NCBI GenBank assembly: GCA_020697375.1
Contig: JAJFBJ010000041.1
Span: 1 to 27,569 of the forward strand
Reading direction: 5' to 3'
Source of the DNA: Nitrospira sp.
GTDB lineage: Bacteria; Nitrospirota; Nitrospiria; Nitrospirales; Nitrospiraceae
DNA length: 27,569 bases
Made by a program: the position numbers and the translations under genes. Position 1 is the stretch's first letter. Each line of letters opens with the position of its first letter. Below are positions 1-8,087 of this stretch, piece after piece. Below the pieces are notes generated by a model that was given only the letters and a program-made list of their open reading frames with translations, was not told the origin of the DNA and searched no databases.

Positions 1-324
1 CCGATGGATTTGAGCCACGATCCGCTTACCATCGTCCCCCCGGTCCAGCGACGACCCTTCGATGCCAACCAAGCCATTGCCCGTATCGTGTTTGAACGGT
101 CATATGACCGGTTTCATCAGCTCTATCCGCATTTCAGCAAACTGGCTCACGAACGGCTCGCCTACTTCGCCTACCCGCTCAGCGGCGGATTCGATGGTCC
201 ATCACTCCTTCCACTGTGGTCGATCGACGCAGTCTTGCGGTTCGAGCAGTGGTGCCGCTATTTCGGCCGCCTGCTCGCATTCCGGTTGCTCGTCGTCTTG
301 GAGAAATGTCCTGAAAGTAATTAA
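1..324 (+). CDS. C-terminal part of a probable class I SAM-dependent methyltransferase (partial, runs off the left edge)
   Basis: The reading frame is open to the first base of the window and ends with TAA at 322-324, so only the last 107 or so residues are visible and the ATG at 4 is probably internal. No SAM-binding motif lies in this part. The pattern DANQAIARIVFER, then YPLSGGFDGPSLLP, then a hydrophobic RLLVVLEK tail resembles, from memory, the C-terminal region of methyltransferases found in polysaccharide loci. That assignment rests on recall of a family ending and not on catalytic residues, so it is tentative. The gene sits in the same orientation 84 bases before the WaaL/Wzy-like gene. 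It is more GC-rich than the genes after about 9 kb. Confidence 0.5.
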   Translation, partial: PMDLSHDPLTIVPPVQRRPFDANQAIARIVFERSYDRFHQLYPHFSKLAHERLAYFAYPLSGGFDGPSLLPLWSIDAVLRFEQWCRYFGRLLAFRLLVVLEKCPESN

Positions 325-408
325 TTGTGATTTATTGTGGCGGAATAGCGCCTTTCATAACAAGTGTCAAATGTTTGAACTGCGACCGTTATTCCCCAAT
401 GCTCCGGT

Positions 409-1608
409 ATGAAGCAGGTAATTGAGAATCAGCCTGCGTTTCAGTACGCATTTGTCTTCTTGCTTGCGATAGGAGTATCCCTTTCATGGATCGAGCACAT
501 AAATCCATTGGTTAGAACACCTATCGACCTGCCGCTTTTTGGCTTTATAGGTTGGGTGTTGTGTACGGTTCCTTTCGCAATTGACCCAGCTTACAGTTTC
601 TCAGAATGGCGAAAGTTTGTTGCCCATGTTCTTGTGTTTTACTGGGGTACATCAGTGCTCCGCCGGCATGGCAATGACGGCAAACTTACAGGGCACATCA
701 TTTGGGCTATCGTACTGGGCAGCCTTGTTTTGTCAGCCTTAGCGCTAGCGGATTTTGTCCTGCGCGGAGGAACCTGGAGAGATCGGCTCATCCGCGCAGC
801 AGCTCCCAATTCAGATTACAACTGGCTGACGACATATCTCGTTCTTGTGATTCCCATTCTCATTGCATGGGTGTCGATTCGACATACTTTTAGGACGCGC
901 ATGCTCGGAGTTGTGACGGTTCTACTGGCGGGCATCGCACAGATGGCCGCTTACACCCGAGCTGGGTGGGTGGCGCATATAGTGCAAGCGGTGGGTTTCG
1001 TTCTGGCTGTTCGTCGATACCAATGGATTATTTGGTTTGTAACTGCCTCACTCGTAGTGGGAAGCGCTGCTCTAATTGCGCTGTCTTGGATTGGCTATCA
1101 ACAGGAGACTCTGGACCCTTGGACTTTCAGTGCACGCATCAAAACATGGCGTCTAGGATTTGAACAAGTACTTGAACATCCACTCGTGGGCGTCGGGTTT
1201 GGCAATGACACCTTTTCGAAGATCTACGCGGCCGAAATTGAAGCAGATAGGACGAAAGGTCCGGTAGAAAAAGTCTTGCCAGCGTTACATAACACGTTTG
1301 CGATGGTGCTCGCGGGGAGCGGTGTGCCGGCCTTGTTTTTTTTACTGTGGACAATGCTTCGTGTGATTCAAAAATTGGTAAGCGGTATCAGCGGAGTCTC
1401 CCTTCGAGAGGCAAGAGTTCTCTTGCTCCCATCCGCTATCGCACTGTCTGTGCTTGGATTTATGGTTCGTAATGCATTCGATTACATGTTTGCGGGCAGC
1501 CTCGCAACATTGTTTTGGATCCTAGTGGCGGTGGGCTTTTCCATCAGAGATAATCATTCCAGGCAATCGGCTTTGTTGGATGCCAGAAGTCAACCAGGGG
1601 CATTGTGA
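409..1608 (+). CDS. O-antigen ligase/polymerase-like membrane protein (WaaL/Wzy family)
   Basis: A 399-residue polytopic membrane protein with about ten hydrophobic segments. Family hallmarks are visible: YTRAGWVA near residues 182-189, carrying the arginine conserved in O-antigen ligases; a long probable periplasmic loop at about 228-295 with [23 protein letters not shown] and LHNTF; then [12 protein letters not shown]. Such proteins either attach undecaprenyl-linked O-antigen to lipid A-core or polymerise repeat units in the inner membrane. Sequence alone does not separate these, and ligase is favoured because an ABC exporter follows. The start is ATG 409, because the same frame has stops at 328-330 and 376-378; no good ribosome site is visible. 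The N-terminus before RTPIDLPLF looks short for the family, so a helix may be missing. The end overlaps rmlA by 4 bases (GTGA). Confidence 0.82.
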   Translation: MKQVIENQPAFQYAFVFLLAIGVSLSWIEHINPLVRTPIDLPLFGFIGWVLCTVPFAIDPAYSFSEWRKFVAHVLVFYWGTSVLRRHGNDGKLTGHIIWAIVLGSLVLSALALADFVLRGGTWRDRLIRAAAPNSDYNWLTTYLVLVIPILIAWVSIRHTFRTRMLGVVTVLLAGIAQMAAYTRAGWVAHIVQAVGFVLAVRRYQWIIWFVTASLVVGSAALIALSWIGYQQETLDPWTFSARIKTWRLGFEQVLEHPLVGVGFGNDTFSKIYAAEIEADRTKGPVEKVLPALHNTFAMVLAGSGVPALFFLLWTMLRVIQKLVSGISGVSLREARVLLLPSAIALSVLGFMVRNAFDYMFAGSLATLFWILVAVGFSIRDNHSRQSALLDARSQPGAL

Positions 1609-2486
1609 AACGGAAAGGCATCATTCTAGCGGGTGGTGCTGGCACCAGGCTTTACCCGGTCACTCAGGCCGTTTCGAAGCAGTTGTTGCCAGTATTCGAC
1701 AAGCCGATGATTTACTATCCACTTACGACTTTGATGCTGGCCGGGATCCGAGATATCCTCATCATCTCTACGCCGCAGGATACACCGCGTTTTCAGCAAC
1801 TACTTGGCAAAGGTGATCAATGGGGGCTGGATCTCCAATACGCCATTCAGCAATCGCCCGATGGTTTGGCGCAGGCCTTTATCATCGGTGAATCGTTCAT
1901 TGGTGCTGACTGCTGTGCTCTGGTGCTCGGCGATAATATCTTCTATGGTCATGATTTTCATCTCGTCCTGGGCAATGCGAGCAAGAGGAAAGAAGGGGCC
2001 AGCATTTTCGTCTATCACGTCCTAGACCCTCACCGCTATGGAGTAGCAGAATTCGATGATCAGCGGAAAGTCCTTTCAATTGAAGAAAAGCCGGCGAAAC
2101 CAAAATCGAACTACGCCGTGACTGGCCTTTATTTCTACGATTGTCGGGTGAGCGAGCTCGCTAAAAGTCTTACGCCTTCGGCACGAGGAGAACTGGAGAT
2201 CACGGATCTTAATCGCTTATATCTTGATCAAGACAAACTCCATGTTGAAATCATGGGTCGTGGGTATGCGTGGCTGGACACCGGCACACACGAATCGCTG
2301 CTCGATGCCAGTCAGTTCATTGCGACCCTTGAAAATCGCCAAGGGTTAAAGGTCGCATGTCCAGAAGAAATTGCCTACAGGCAAGAATGGATCGATGCCA
2401 AGCAATTGCAAATGCTTGCAGAACCATTGGCTAAGAACGGGTACGGACAATATTTGCTACGGGTTTTAAAGGAAACGGTATTTTAA
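1605..2486 (+). CDS. rfbA: Glucose-1-phosphate thymidylyltransferase (RmlA/RfbA)
   Basis: This cytoplasmic enzyme makes dTDP-glucose from dTTP and glucose 1-phosphate, the first step of dTDP-deoxysugar synthesis. The 293-residue length is standard. Visible motifs are the nucleotide-binding loop [11 protein letters not shown] (10-20), [17 protein letters not shown] (24-40), the metal-binding region LGDNIFYG (108-115), EEKP (160-163) and [11 protein letters not shown] (223-233). The start is GTG 1605, overlapping the preceding stop as GTGA, which suggests translational coupling. The pathway partner rmlB begins at 27471 at the other end of the window; the enzymes that would consume dTDP-4-keto-6-deoxyglucose lie at 8088-9598. 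No odd features; this is the most secure enzyme call in the window. Confidence 0.96.
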   Translation: MKRKGIILAGGAGTRLYPVTQAVSKQLLPVFDKPMIYYPLTTLMLAGIRDILIISTPQDTPRFQQLLGKGDQWGLDLQYAIQQSPDGLAQAFIIGESFIGADCCALVLGDNIFYGHDFHLVLGNASKRKEGASIFVYHVLDPHRYGVAEFDDQRKVLSIEEKPAKPKSNYAVTGLYFYDCRVSELAKSLTPSARGELEITDLNRLYLDQDKLHVEIMGRGYAWLDTGTHESLLDASQFIATLENRQGLKVACPEEIAYRQEWIDAKQLQMLAEPLAKNGYGQYLLRVLKETVF

Positions 2487-2519
2487 TCTTATAAGCCGCA
2501 ACGACCGTCCAGCTTTCCT

Positions 2520-3341
2520 ATGCAGCATTTTTCCACATCGCCTAAAGAAATCGTTGGCAGTCTATGGCGCAACCGCTCCCTGATTGTCCAGATGACCAAA
2601 AGGGAAGTCATCGGGCGCTATCGCGGCTCGGTGATGGGTTTGGGTTGGTCGTTCTTTCATCCTCTGATCATGCTTGCGATCTATACCTTTGTGTTTTCCG
2701 TGGTCTTCAGAGCAAGGTGGCCGGGGATGGTGGAGGGGAACACGGTAGACTTTGCTCTTCTATTATTCGTCGGCCTCATACTCCATGGTTTGTTTGCTGA
2801 AAGTGTTAACCGTGCACCCGGATTGATTCTTTCGAATCCAAATTACGTGAAGAAGATTGTTTTTCCCTTGGAAATTCTGCCCTGTGTGGCCATCGGCTCG
2901 GCCGTCTTCCACGGTGGTGTCAGTTTGGCAGTCATGCTGCTGGCGCTGTTGGTGACGCATGGGAGCATTCCCTGGACTATCGTGTTGATCCCATTCGTGC
3001 TGCTGCCATTGCTGTGCGCTACCCTTGGTATAGCCTGGTTTCTATCAGCACTAGGTGTCTACATCCGCGATATTGTCCAGATCACAGGCATCGTCACCAC
3101 GATCTTCTTATTTATTTCTCCGGTGTTCTTTCCTCTCTCCGCGGTGCCTCAAGAGTTCCAACCATGGCTCAAGATCAATCCGTTGACCTTCGTCATTGAA
3201 GCAGGCCGCAACGTATTGATTTTTGGTCGGACTTTCGACTGGATCGGCTGGACTTGCTATGCACTCAGTAGTTTGGCTGTTGCCTGGGGGGGATTCTGGT
3301 GGTTCCAGAAAACGCGGCGAGGTTTTGCCGATGTGGTCTAA
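2520..3341 (+). CDS. wzm: Polysaccharide ABC exporter permease (Wzm type, ABC-2 family)
   Basis: A 273-residue inner-membrane permease with six hydrophobic segments, the usual length for Wzm/KpsM/TagG-type subunits. The N-terminal cytoplasmic stretch has KREVIGRYRGSVMGLGWSFF (28-47), a classical ABC-2 polysaccharide permease signature. A central YIRDIVQITG (181-190) follows, and near the C-terminus INPLTFVIEAGRNVL (219-233). It would pair with the ATPase encoded at 3371-4735 to move undecaprenyl-linked glycan across the inner membrane. It starts with ATG 33 bases after rmlA; no strong ribosome site is visible. The ATPase ATG lies about 30 bases after its stop. The symbol follows the O-antigen exporter convention; a teichoic-type or capsule exporter is less likely because of the neighbours. 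Confidence 0.93.
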   Translation: MQHFSTSPKEIVGSLWRNRSLIVQMTKREVIGRYRGSVMGLGWSFFHPLIMLAIYTFVFSVVFRARWPGMVEGNTVDFALLLFVGLILHGLFAESVNRAPGLILSNPNYVKKIVFPLEILPCVAIGSAVFHGGVSLAVMLLALLVTHGSIPWTIVLIPFVLLPLLCATLGIAWFLSALGVYIRDIVQITGIVTTIFLFISPVFFPLSAVPQEFQPWLKINPLTFVIEAGRNVLIFGRTFDWIGWTCYALSSLAVAWGGFWWFQKTRRGFADVV

Positions 3342-3370
3342 AGAATATTGGTTGCTGGAAAAGGGAGCAA

Positions 3371-4735
3371 ATGGAGAGCCGTCCGGTTCTTGAAGGCGAT
3401 GTCGCCTTGGAGGTGACTGCGATAAGCAAGTGTTACCGTTTGTATGACAAGCCATATGACCGGCTCAAACACGCAATCTATCCACATGTCGACAAGCTTT
3501 TCCGAAGGCCGCCGAAGAACTACGCGCGCGACTTCTGGGCCTTGCGGGACGTGTCCTTTGAAGTCAAGAAAGGAGAAACGGTTGGCATCATCGGACCGAA
3601 TGGATCAGGAAAATCCACCTTATTGCAGATAATCGCTGGAACTCTCGATGCGACTCAAGGTGCGATCAAAGTGAACGGCCGCGTAGCAGCATTACTAGAA
3701 TTGGGCAGCGGATTCAATCCAGACTTCACTGGGCGAGAGAATGTGTATATGAATGCGGCCATTCAGGGCTTTAGCAATCGAGAGATTGATGAGAAATTTG
3801 ATGAAATCGTAGCCTTCGCCGACATTGGCGATTTTATGGACCAACCTGTCAAGGTATTTTCCAGTGGTATGTATGTGCGTCTTGCCTTCGCTGTATCGGT
3901 TGCCGTAATGCCGGATGTTCTCGTAGTGGATGAAGCCCTCGCCGTCGGCGATATGGCTTTTCAAGCAAAATGCATGGGCCATATTCGCAAAATGATTGAA
4001 TCTGGGGCCACTGTTTTGTTCGTGAGTCACGATATAAGTGTGGTTAAGGCCTTGTGTAATAGGTGTTTATATCTGGAGGAAGGGCACGTTGTTAAATATG
4101 GGAAGTCTGTTGATGTGACGGGACTGTATGTTGCTAGAAGTCACTTGCAAATCAATTCCATTCTAAGTACTGATTCCTCAACGGAAACCAAAAGTTCCTT
4201 TAATCTCCCTCATCAGGGAATTAATGTCAGAACTGATGCGGTCGTGAATTTCGGGCCTGCGACTAGTCGTTACGGCGATGGTCGGGTGACTGTGCTCGAT
4301 GTAAAGCTTTTAGGCAGAGCGGGTATTCCCACTGAACAATTGGAGCTAGGTGAGTCTTTCGAGATTCAAATATCTGTTCTTATTCGAGCGGATCTTCCCA
4401 ATATTGCTTGGGGCTACTCTATGCGTGATCTAAAAGGACAAATGCTAATTGGCATGATGTCGACTTCTGATCAGAGGTTGAGGCCTGTAGCAGTAAAGGC
4501 GGGAGACTCGTTCGTGTTTAGTATCAAGGGCACGAACCCTCTGCAGGCAGGAGTGTATACACTCGCCGTTGGCATCGAGTTACCCGTGGCAGCCAATCGT
4601 CAGCATATCTTTCTCGAGGTCGTGGAGAATGTTCTTGTTTTCAAAAGCACTTGGCCCTCCGACTCGAGCTTGTTATCTCCCGGAATCGTAAAGGTCCCTG
4701 TCGAATTTGAAATTCTGGCTCATCACTGTTCATGA
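3371..4735 (+). CDS. wzt: Polysaccharide ABC exporter ATPase with C-terminal carbohydrate-binding domain (Wzt type)
   Basis: A 454-residue ATPase. The nucleotide-binding domain covers about 10-250: Walker A GPNGSGKST (75-83), the variant signature SSGMYVRLAF (164-173) that replaces LSGGQ in polysaccharide exporters, Walker B VLVVDEA (183-189) and the H-loop SHD (219-221). Residues about 295-450 form a beta-rich tail of the Wzt_C type, which in O9a-like systems recognises the modified chain end before export. A tail of this kind suggests a chain cap, and methyltransferases are encoded nearby. I chose ATG 3371 over the in-frame ATG 3299 because AAGGGAG (3361-3367) precedes it and the upstream 24 residues overlap wzm and look non-native. 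Confidence 0.93.
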   Translation: MESRPVLEGDVALEVTAISKCYRLYDKPYDRLKHAIYPHVDKLFRRPPKNYARDFWALRDVSFEVKKGETVGIIGPNGSGKSTLLQIIAGTLDATQGAIKVNGRVAALLELGSGFNPDFTGRENVYMNAAIQGFSNREIDEKFDEIVAFADIGDFMDQPVKVFSSGMYVRLAFAVSVAVMPDVLVVDEALAVGDMAFQAKCMGHIRKMIESGATVLFVSHDISVVKALCNRCLYLEEGHVVKYGKSVDVTGLYVARSHLQINSILSTDSSTETKSSFNLPHQGINVRTDAVVNFGPATSRYGDGRVTVLDVKLLGRAGIPTEQLELGESFEIQISVLIRADLPNIAWGYSMRDLKGQMLIGMMSTSDQRLRPVAVKAGDSFVFSIKGTNPLQAGVYTLAVGIELPVAANRQHIFLEVVENVLVFKSTWPSDSSLLSPGIVKVPVEFEILAHHCS

Positions 4736-4756
4736 TATGAAGGTGAAACTATCGCC

Positions 4757-5512
4757 ATGAGCGACGATCGTTTCAAACGTTTTGTGGGCCTCGGATTCGA
4801 GGACTTTCGCCGCATGGCACAAGACGAATCGCTAAGCCAATACGGAAAAATCGGCTTCCCTGACGAATATCGGAAAGGAAGCGAGCGGACAATATTCGAA
4901 GATATTCTGTCGAAGTTGGATAACCTTTCAGGCACAGGTAAAACTGTACTGGACATTGGACCTGGCTGCAGCGATTTACCCCGCATGCTGATAGATTTAT
5001 GCACTGATCACCAGCATACACTTCTCTTGGTAGACAGTGAAGAAATGCTTCGGCATTTACCTGATGCCAAGTCGGTCAAGAAGATAGCTGGATGCTATCC
5101 CAGTTGTAGTGAACTCTTTCAAGAATACGACAGGAAGGTTGATGTCATTGTTTGTTATAGCGTGCTTCACTATATATTTGCCGAATCAAATGTGTGGGAG
5201 TTTTTTGACCGTTCGCTCGGGCTGCTAAATTCCGGAGGTCAGATGCTAATCGGTGACATACCAAATGTATCAAAAAGAAAACGTTTCTTCTCTTCGACCA
5301 CCGGTACGAATTTCCACAAGCAATTTGTGGGGAAGGATGAAGCTCCGCGTGTTGACTTCCATGTCATCGAACCAAAGAAAATAGATGATAGCGTTGTCAT
5401 GGCGTTGCTTTTTCGTGCTAGAAGTGCTGGCTTTGACGCGTATGTTTTGCCGCAGCGTTCGGATCTCCCAATGGCGAACCGGCGGGAAGACCTATTGATC
5501 ACACGCCCCTGA
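4757..5512 (+). CDS. Class I SAM-dependent methyltransferase
   Basis: A 251-residue soluble methyltransferase. SAM motif I is VLDIGPGCSD (64-73), the acidic residue after the second strand is in LLLVDSEEML (89-98), the motif IV region is VIVCYSVLHYIF (130-141), and the post-motif strand is GGQMLIGDIPN (160-170). The substrate is not readable from sequence. From context it is a nucleotide-linked sugar or the growing glycan. It begins 21 bases after wzt, preceded by AAGGTGA (4740-4746). Its position straight after a Wzt with a binding tail would suit a chain-terminating methylation, but placement in the modification block equally suits sugar-precursor methylation. Both roles are inference. Confidence 0.85.
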   Translation: MSDDRFKRFVGLGFEDFRRMAQDESLSQYGKIGFPDEYRKGSERTIFEDILSKLDNLSGTGKTVLDIGPGCSDLPRMLIDLCTDHQHTLLLVDSEEMLRHLPDAKSVKKIAGCYPSCSELFQEYDRKVDVIVCYSVLHYIFAESNVWEFFDRSLGLLNSGGQMLIGDIPNVSKRKRFFSSTTGTNFHKQFVGKDEAPRVDFHVIEPKKIDDSVVMALLFRARSAGFDAYVLPQRSDLPMANRREDLLITRP

Positions 5513-5519
5513 TACAAGC

Positions 5520-6203
5520 GTGTTAAAAGCTAAAGACAAAAAGCTCATTATTATCGGTGATTCTGCGTTTGCTGAGATAGCTTATGAATACTTTACCCAT
5601 GATTCTCCTTATCAAGTAGTCGGATTTGCCGTCGAACGAGCTTACCGAAACCGTGATTGCTTATTCGATTTGCCAGTAATCGATTTTGAGAAAGTGGCGG
5701 AAAAATTTCCACCCTCTGAACATGCTGCTTACGTGGCTGTAGTCTATACAGAGCTCAATCGATTAAGGGCTCGCTTGTATAGTGAAGCGAAACGCAAAGG
5801 TTACGGCATGGCGAGTTACATCAGCTCGAGAGCTTTCTTATGGAGAAATGTCTCTATAGGAGAGCATTGCTTTATTTTTGAGGATAATACCGTCCAGCCA
5901 TTTGCAAAGATCGGTGCCAACTGTGTGCTATGGAGTGGCAATCATATTGGTCATCATTCGACTATTGGCGACCACTGCTTCATATCTTCTCACGCGGTCG
6001 TGTCGGGCTTTGTAAATATCGGCGATTTTGTCTTTCTCGGTGTGAATTCAACAATCAGCAACAACGTGACAATAGGCAAGGATTGTTGGATCGGTCCGGG
6101 AGTCACCATAAGTCAGGATTCGTCGGAAGGGCAATTGTTTGGGGCGGAACGTACCAAACCTGCCAAAGTCTCCACTCTTCGATTTTTCAAGATAGTTCAC
6201 TAA
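5520..6203 (+). CDS. Hexapeptide-repeat acyltransferase (PglD/NeuD-like), candidate amino-sugar N-acyltransferase
   Basis: A 227-residue protein with two parts. Residues about 8-95 form a Rossmann-like lobe beginning KKLIIIGDSAFAEIAYEY, as in PglD/NeuD N-terminal domains. Residues about 105-200 are imperfect hexapeptide repeats that build a left-handed beta-helix (for example VSIGEH, AKIGAN, STIGDH, VNIGDF, VTIGKD). The stretch GNHIGHHSTIGDHCFISSHA (140-159) carries the histidines expected at the acyl-CoA/substrate site. Such enzymes acetylate amino groups of nucleotide-linked sugars. Given the 3-aminotransferase at 8507, the likely job is N-acylation of a dTDP-3-amino-3,6-dideoxyhexose, but O-acetylation is possible. 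The start is GTG 5520, 7 bases after the previous stop. No ATG fits. Confidence 0.85.
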   Translation: MLKAKDKKLIIIGDSAFAEIAYEYFTHDSPYQVVGFAVERAYRNRDCLFDLPVIDFEKVAEKFPPSEHAAYVAVVYTELNRLRARLYSEAKRKGYGMASYISSRAFLWRNVSIGEHCFIFEDNTVQPFAKIGANCVLWSGNHIGHHSTIGDHCFISSHAVVSGFVNIGDFVFLGVNSTISNNVTIGKDCWIGPGVTISQDSSEGQLFGAERTKPAKVSTLRFFKIVH

Positions 6204-6205
6204 AC

Positions 6206-7129
6206 GTGATTTGGCGCAAACTCGGCGTTGTTTACAAGCCAGACGGTGCCCCGGACTGGGCTGTCAGTCATGCCATGCTACCAACTCCGATGGAGCTAAA
6301 CAAAGACGCGCTTCGCCTCTATCTCTCCTTTAGAGACAACCAGAACGTCGGTAGGATAGGCTATGTCGATGTCAGCGCTTACGATCCCAAACAAATCTTG
6401 GGCGTATCAAAACATCCTGTGTTGGACGTGGGGCTACCAGGCACGTTTGACGAAAATGGAGTGGTGCCTACGTGTGTGGTACATGTAACCGCCAGTACAA
6501 AATATTTGTACTATGTCGGCTTTGAACTTGGCATGAAGATTCGTTACCGTTTGCTCACAGGCCTGGCAGTCAGTCAGGACGGAGGAAAAACGTTCCGTAG
6601 ATTTCGTCAGACACCGATTCTCGAACGCAGTGAGAACGAGCTCTATTTTCGCTGTGGACCCTTCGTTCAGAAGGAGGGAAATCTTTTCAAGATGTGGTAT
6701 GTCGGTGGGAGTTCCTGGACGCTGGTTGCAGGCAAGGAAATGCCAGTCTATGAGCTTAAATATCTAGAATCAGCGGATGGAATTAACTGGCCTCCGGTTG
6801 GAACACCATGTCTAAATCTTTCTCAGCCCGATGAGCATGGTTTTGGTAGACCATTCGTGGTTAAGGAAAACGGACTCTATAGGCTGTTTTACTCAATTCG
6901 TCGACGCTCTTTGGGTGCTTATCGTCTGGGATATGCCGAATCGACGGACGGTATCAATTGGTGGCGGCGCGATCATGAACTTGGTCTGGATGTTTCGAAA
7001 GAAGGGTGGGATTCAGAAGCAGTCATGTATTCAGCCATAGTCAGTCTACAAGAGAAGCTATACATGTTTTACAACGGTAATAATTTCGGGGAAACGGGCT
7101 TCGGGGTGGCTGTTCTCGAACCAAGTTGA
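6206..7129 (+). CDS. Five-bladed beta-propeller glycosidase-like protein (GH43/GH32/GH130-like fold)
   Basis: Encodes 307 residues, no signal peptide and no membrane segment, so probably cytoplasmic. Repeated blade-like strands are visible: SFRDNQNVGRIGYVDV (41-56), AVSQDGGKTFRRF (121-133), CGPFVQKEGNLFKMWYVGG (150-168), the paired phrases SADGINW (189-195) and STDGINW (246-252), GFGRPFVVKENGLYRLFYS (212-230) and AVMYSAIVSLQEKLYMFYNG (272-291). This resembles the GH43/62/32/68/130 propeller superfamily. I cannot assign catalytic acids, so hydrolase, phosphorylase or non-catalytic binder all remain open. The start is GTG 6206, three bases after the previous stop; an upstream in-frame extension to 5930 overlaps the acyltransferase and reads as nonsense. 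The stop shares one base with the next gene's ATG. Confidence 0.65.
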   Translation: MIWRKLGVVYKPDGAPDWAVSHAMLPTPMELNKDALRLYLSFRDNQNVGRIGYVDVSAYDPKQILGVSKHPVLDVGLPGTFDENGVVPTCVVHVTASTKYLYYVGFELGMKIRYRLLTGLAVSQDGGKTFRRFRQTPILERSENELYFRCGPFVQKEGNLFKMWYVGGSSWTLVAGKEMPVYELKYLESADGINWPPVGTPCLNLSQPDEHGFGRPFVVKENGLYRLFYSIRRRSLGAYRLGYAESTDGINWWRRDHELGLDVSKEGWDSEAVMYSAIVSLQEKLYMFYNGNNFGETGFGVAVLEPS

Positions 7130-8085
7130 TGCAAATATCGGTTGTTCCATATACCCATGCTCGCCGCGCGGAATGGGATGCGTTTTGTCATGAGTCCAAT
7201 AATGCGACGTTCTTGCACACAAGGCGGTTCCTCTCATACCATGGATCTCGTTTTGAAGATGCGTCGCTTTTTGTAATCCACGAAGGTCAAGTCGTCGGTG
7301 TATTGCCGGCGGCGCGAGATCCGTTCGACTCGACCACCATATCTAGTCATCCAGGGATCACCTATGGAGGTCTGGTCGTCTCCGAGTGGCTCACTGGTGA
7401 TAGATCGTTGGTGGCCTTGGAAAGAATAGCCGAATATTACAAGAAAAGCGGTTTCACACGTCTGACTTACAAGGTTGTCCCCTACATCTATCACCGTCGA
7501 CCGGCCCAAGATGACCTTTATGCTCTATATAGAATCGGTGCCCGCCGCTATCGAACCGATCTTGCAGCCGTGATCGATCTAGAAGATAGAGGCGCTATCT
7601 CATCGAGAAGGCTTCGCGCCATAAAGAAAGCAAGAAAGAATGGCATCTCAATTACAAAAGGCAGCGCTTTTATCAGCAATTTTTGGTCGGTCCTGACCGA
7701 AAACCTCGCCACTCAACATAATGTTTGTCCTGTTCACTCGGAGCAAGAGATGGCCTCGCTTATGGAATCTATGCCCAACGATATCTCGTTATGTGTCGCG
7801 CTGGACTCTGATGAGATAATTGCTGGTGTCGTTTTGTTTGATTTCTTGCGCGTTCGGCATTGCCAATATATTGGCGTCGCGGAAGCTGGTCGCCGAAAGG
7901 CGGCTTTAGACCTTGTATTTGATTCGTGCATTCAGGAGGCAGATCAGTTGGGTCTGCGTTTCTTCAGCTTTGGTATCAGTACTGAGCATCAAGGTCAGAT
8001 GTTGAACGCAGGATTACATACCTTCAAAACAGAGTTTGGCGCTGGTGGAATTGTTCACGAGTTTTACGAATTCTCATTGGCTTAG
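7129..8085 (+). CDS. FemAB-like GNAT-fold acyl/aminoacyltransferase
   Basis: A 318-residue protein with the double-GNAT architecture of FemAB-like acetyltransferases (Acetyltransf_6 type). The N-terminal half has the NNATFLHTRRFLSYHG opening (24-39) typical of this group, then GQVVGVLPAA (53-62) and HPGITYGGLVV (74-84). The second half has RRLRAIKKARKNGI (160-173), IIAGVVLFDF (230-239), QYIGVAEAGRRKAALDLVFD (246-265) and FFSFGIS (278-284). FemAB relatives transfer amino acids or acyl groups to amines in peptidoglycan or polysaccharide precursors. An amino-sugar acceptor made by the FdtB-like enzyme downstream is attractive but inferred. ATG 7129 overlaps the previous stop by one base; a TTG at 7126 would add one residue. 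Confidence 0.75.
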   Translation: MQISVVPYTHARRAEWDAFCHESNNATFLHTRRFLSYHGSRFEDASLFVIHEGQVVGVLPAARDPFDSTTISSHPGITYGGLVVSEWLTGDRSLVALERIAEYYKKSGFTRLTYKVVPYIYHRRPAQDDLYALYRIGARRYRTDLAAVIDLEDRGAISSRRLRAIKKARKNGISITKGSAFISNFWSVLTENLATQHNVCPVHSEQEMASLMESMPNDISLCVALDSDEIIAGVVLFDFLRVRHCQYIGVAEAGRRKAALDLVFDSCIQEADQLGLRFFSFGISTEHQGQMLNAGLHTFKTEFGAGGIVHEFYEFSLA

Positions 8086-8087
8086 GG

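Noticed and set aside
62..412. Long open frame overlapping the first gene and the start of the WaaL/Wzy-like gene
   Set aside because: Its product is serine-, cysteine- and tryptophan-rich without any domain pattern, and the other frame gives the recognisable protein.
3299..3370. Upstream in-frame start for the Wzt-type ATPase
   Set aside because: It overlaps wzm by 43 bases, adds non-family residues, and ATG 3371 has a clear AAGGGAG in front.
5930..6205. 92-residue N-terminal extension of the beta-propeller protein
   Set aside because: It lies inside the conserved hexapeptide-repeat part of the acyltransferase in another frame and reads as a shadow.
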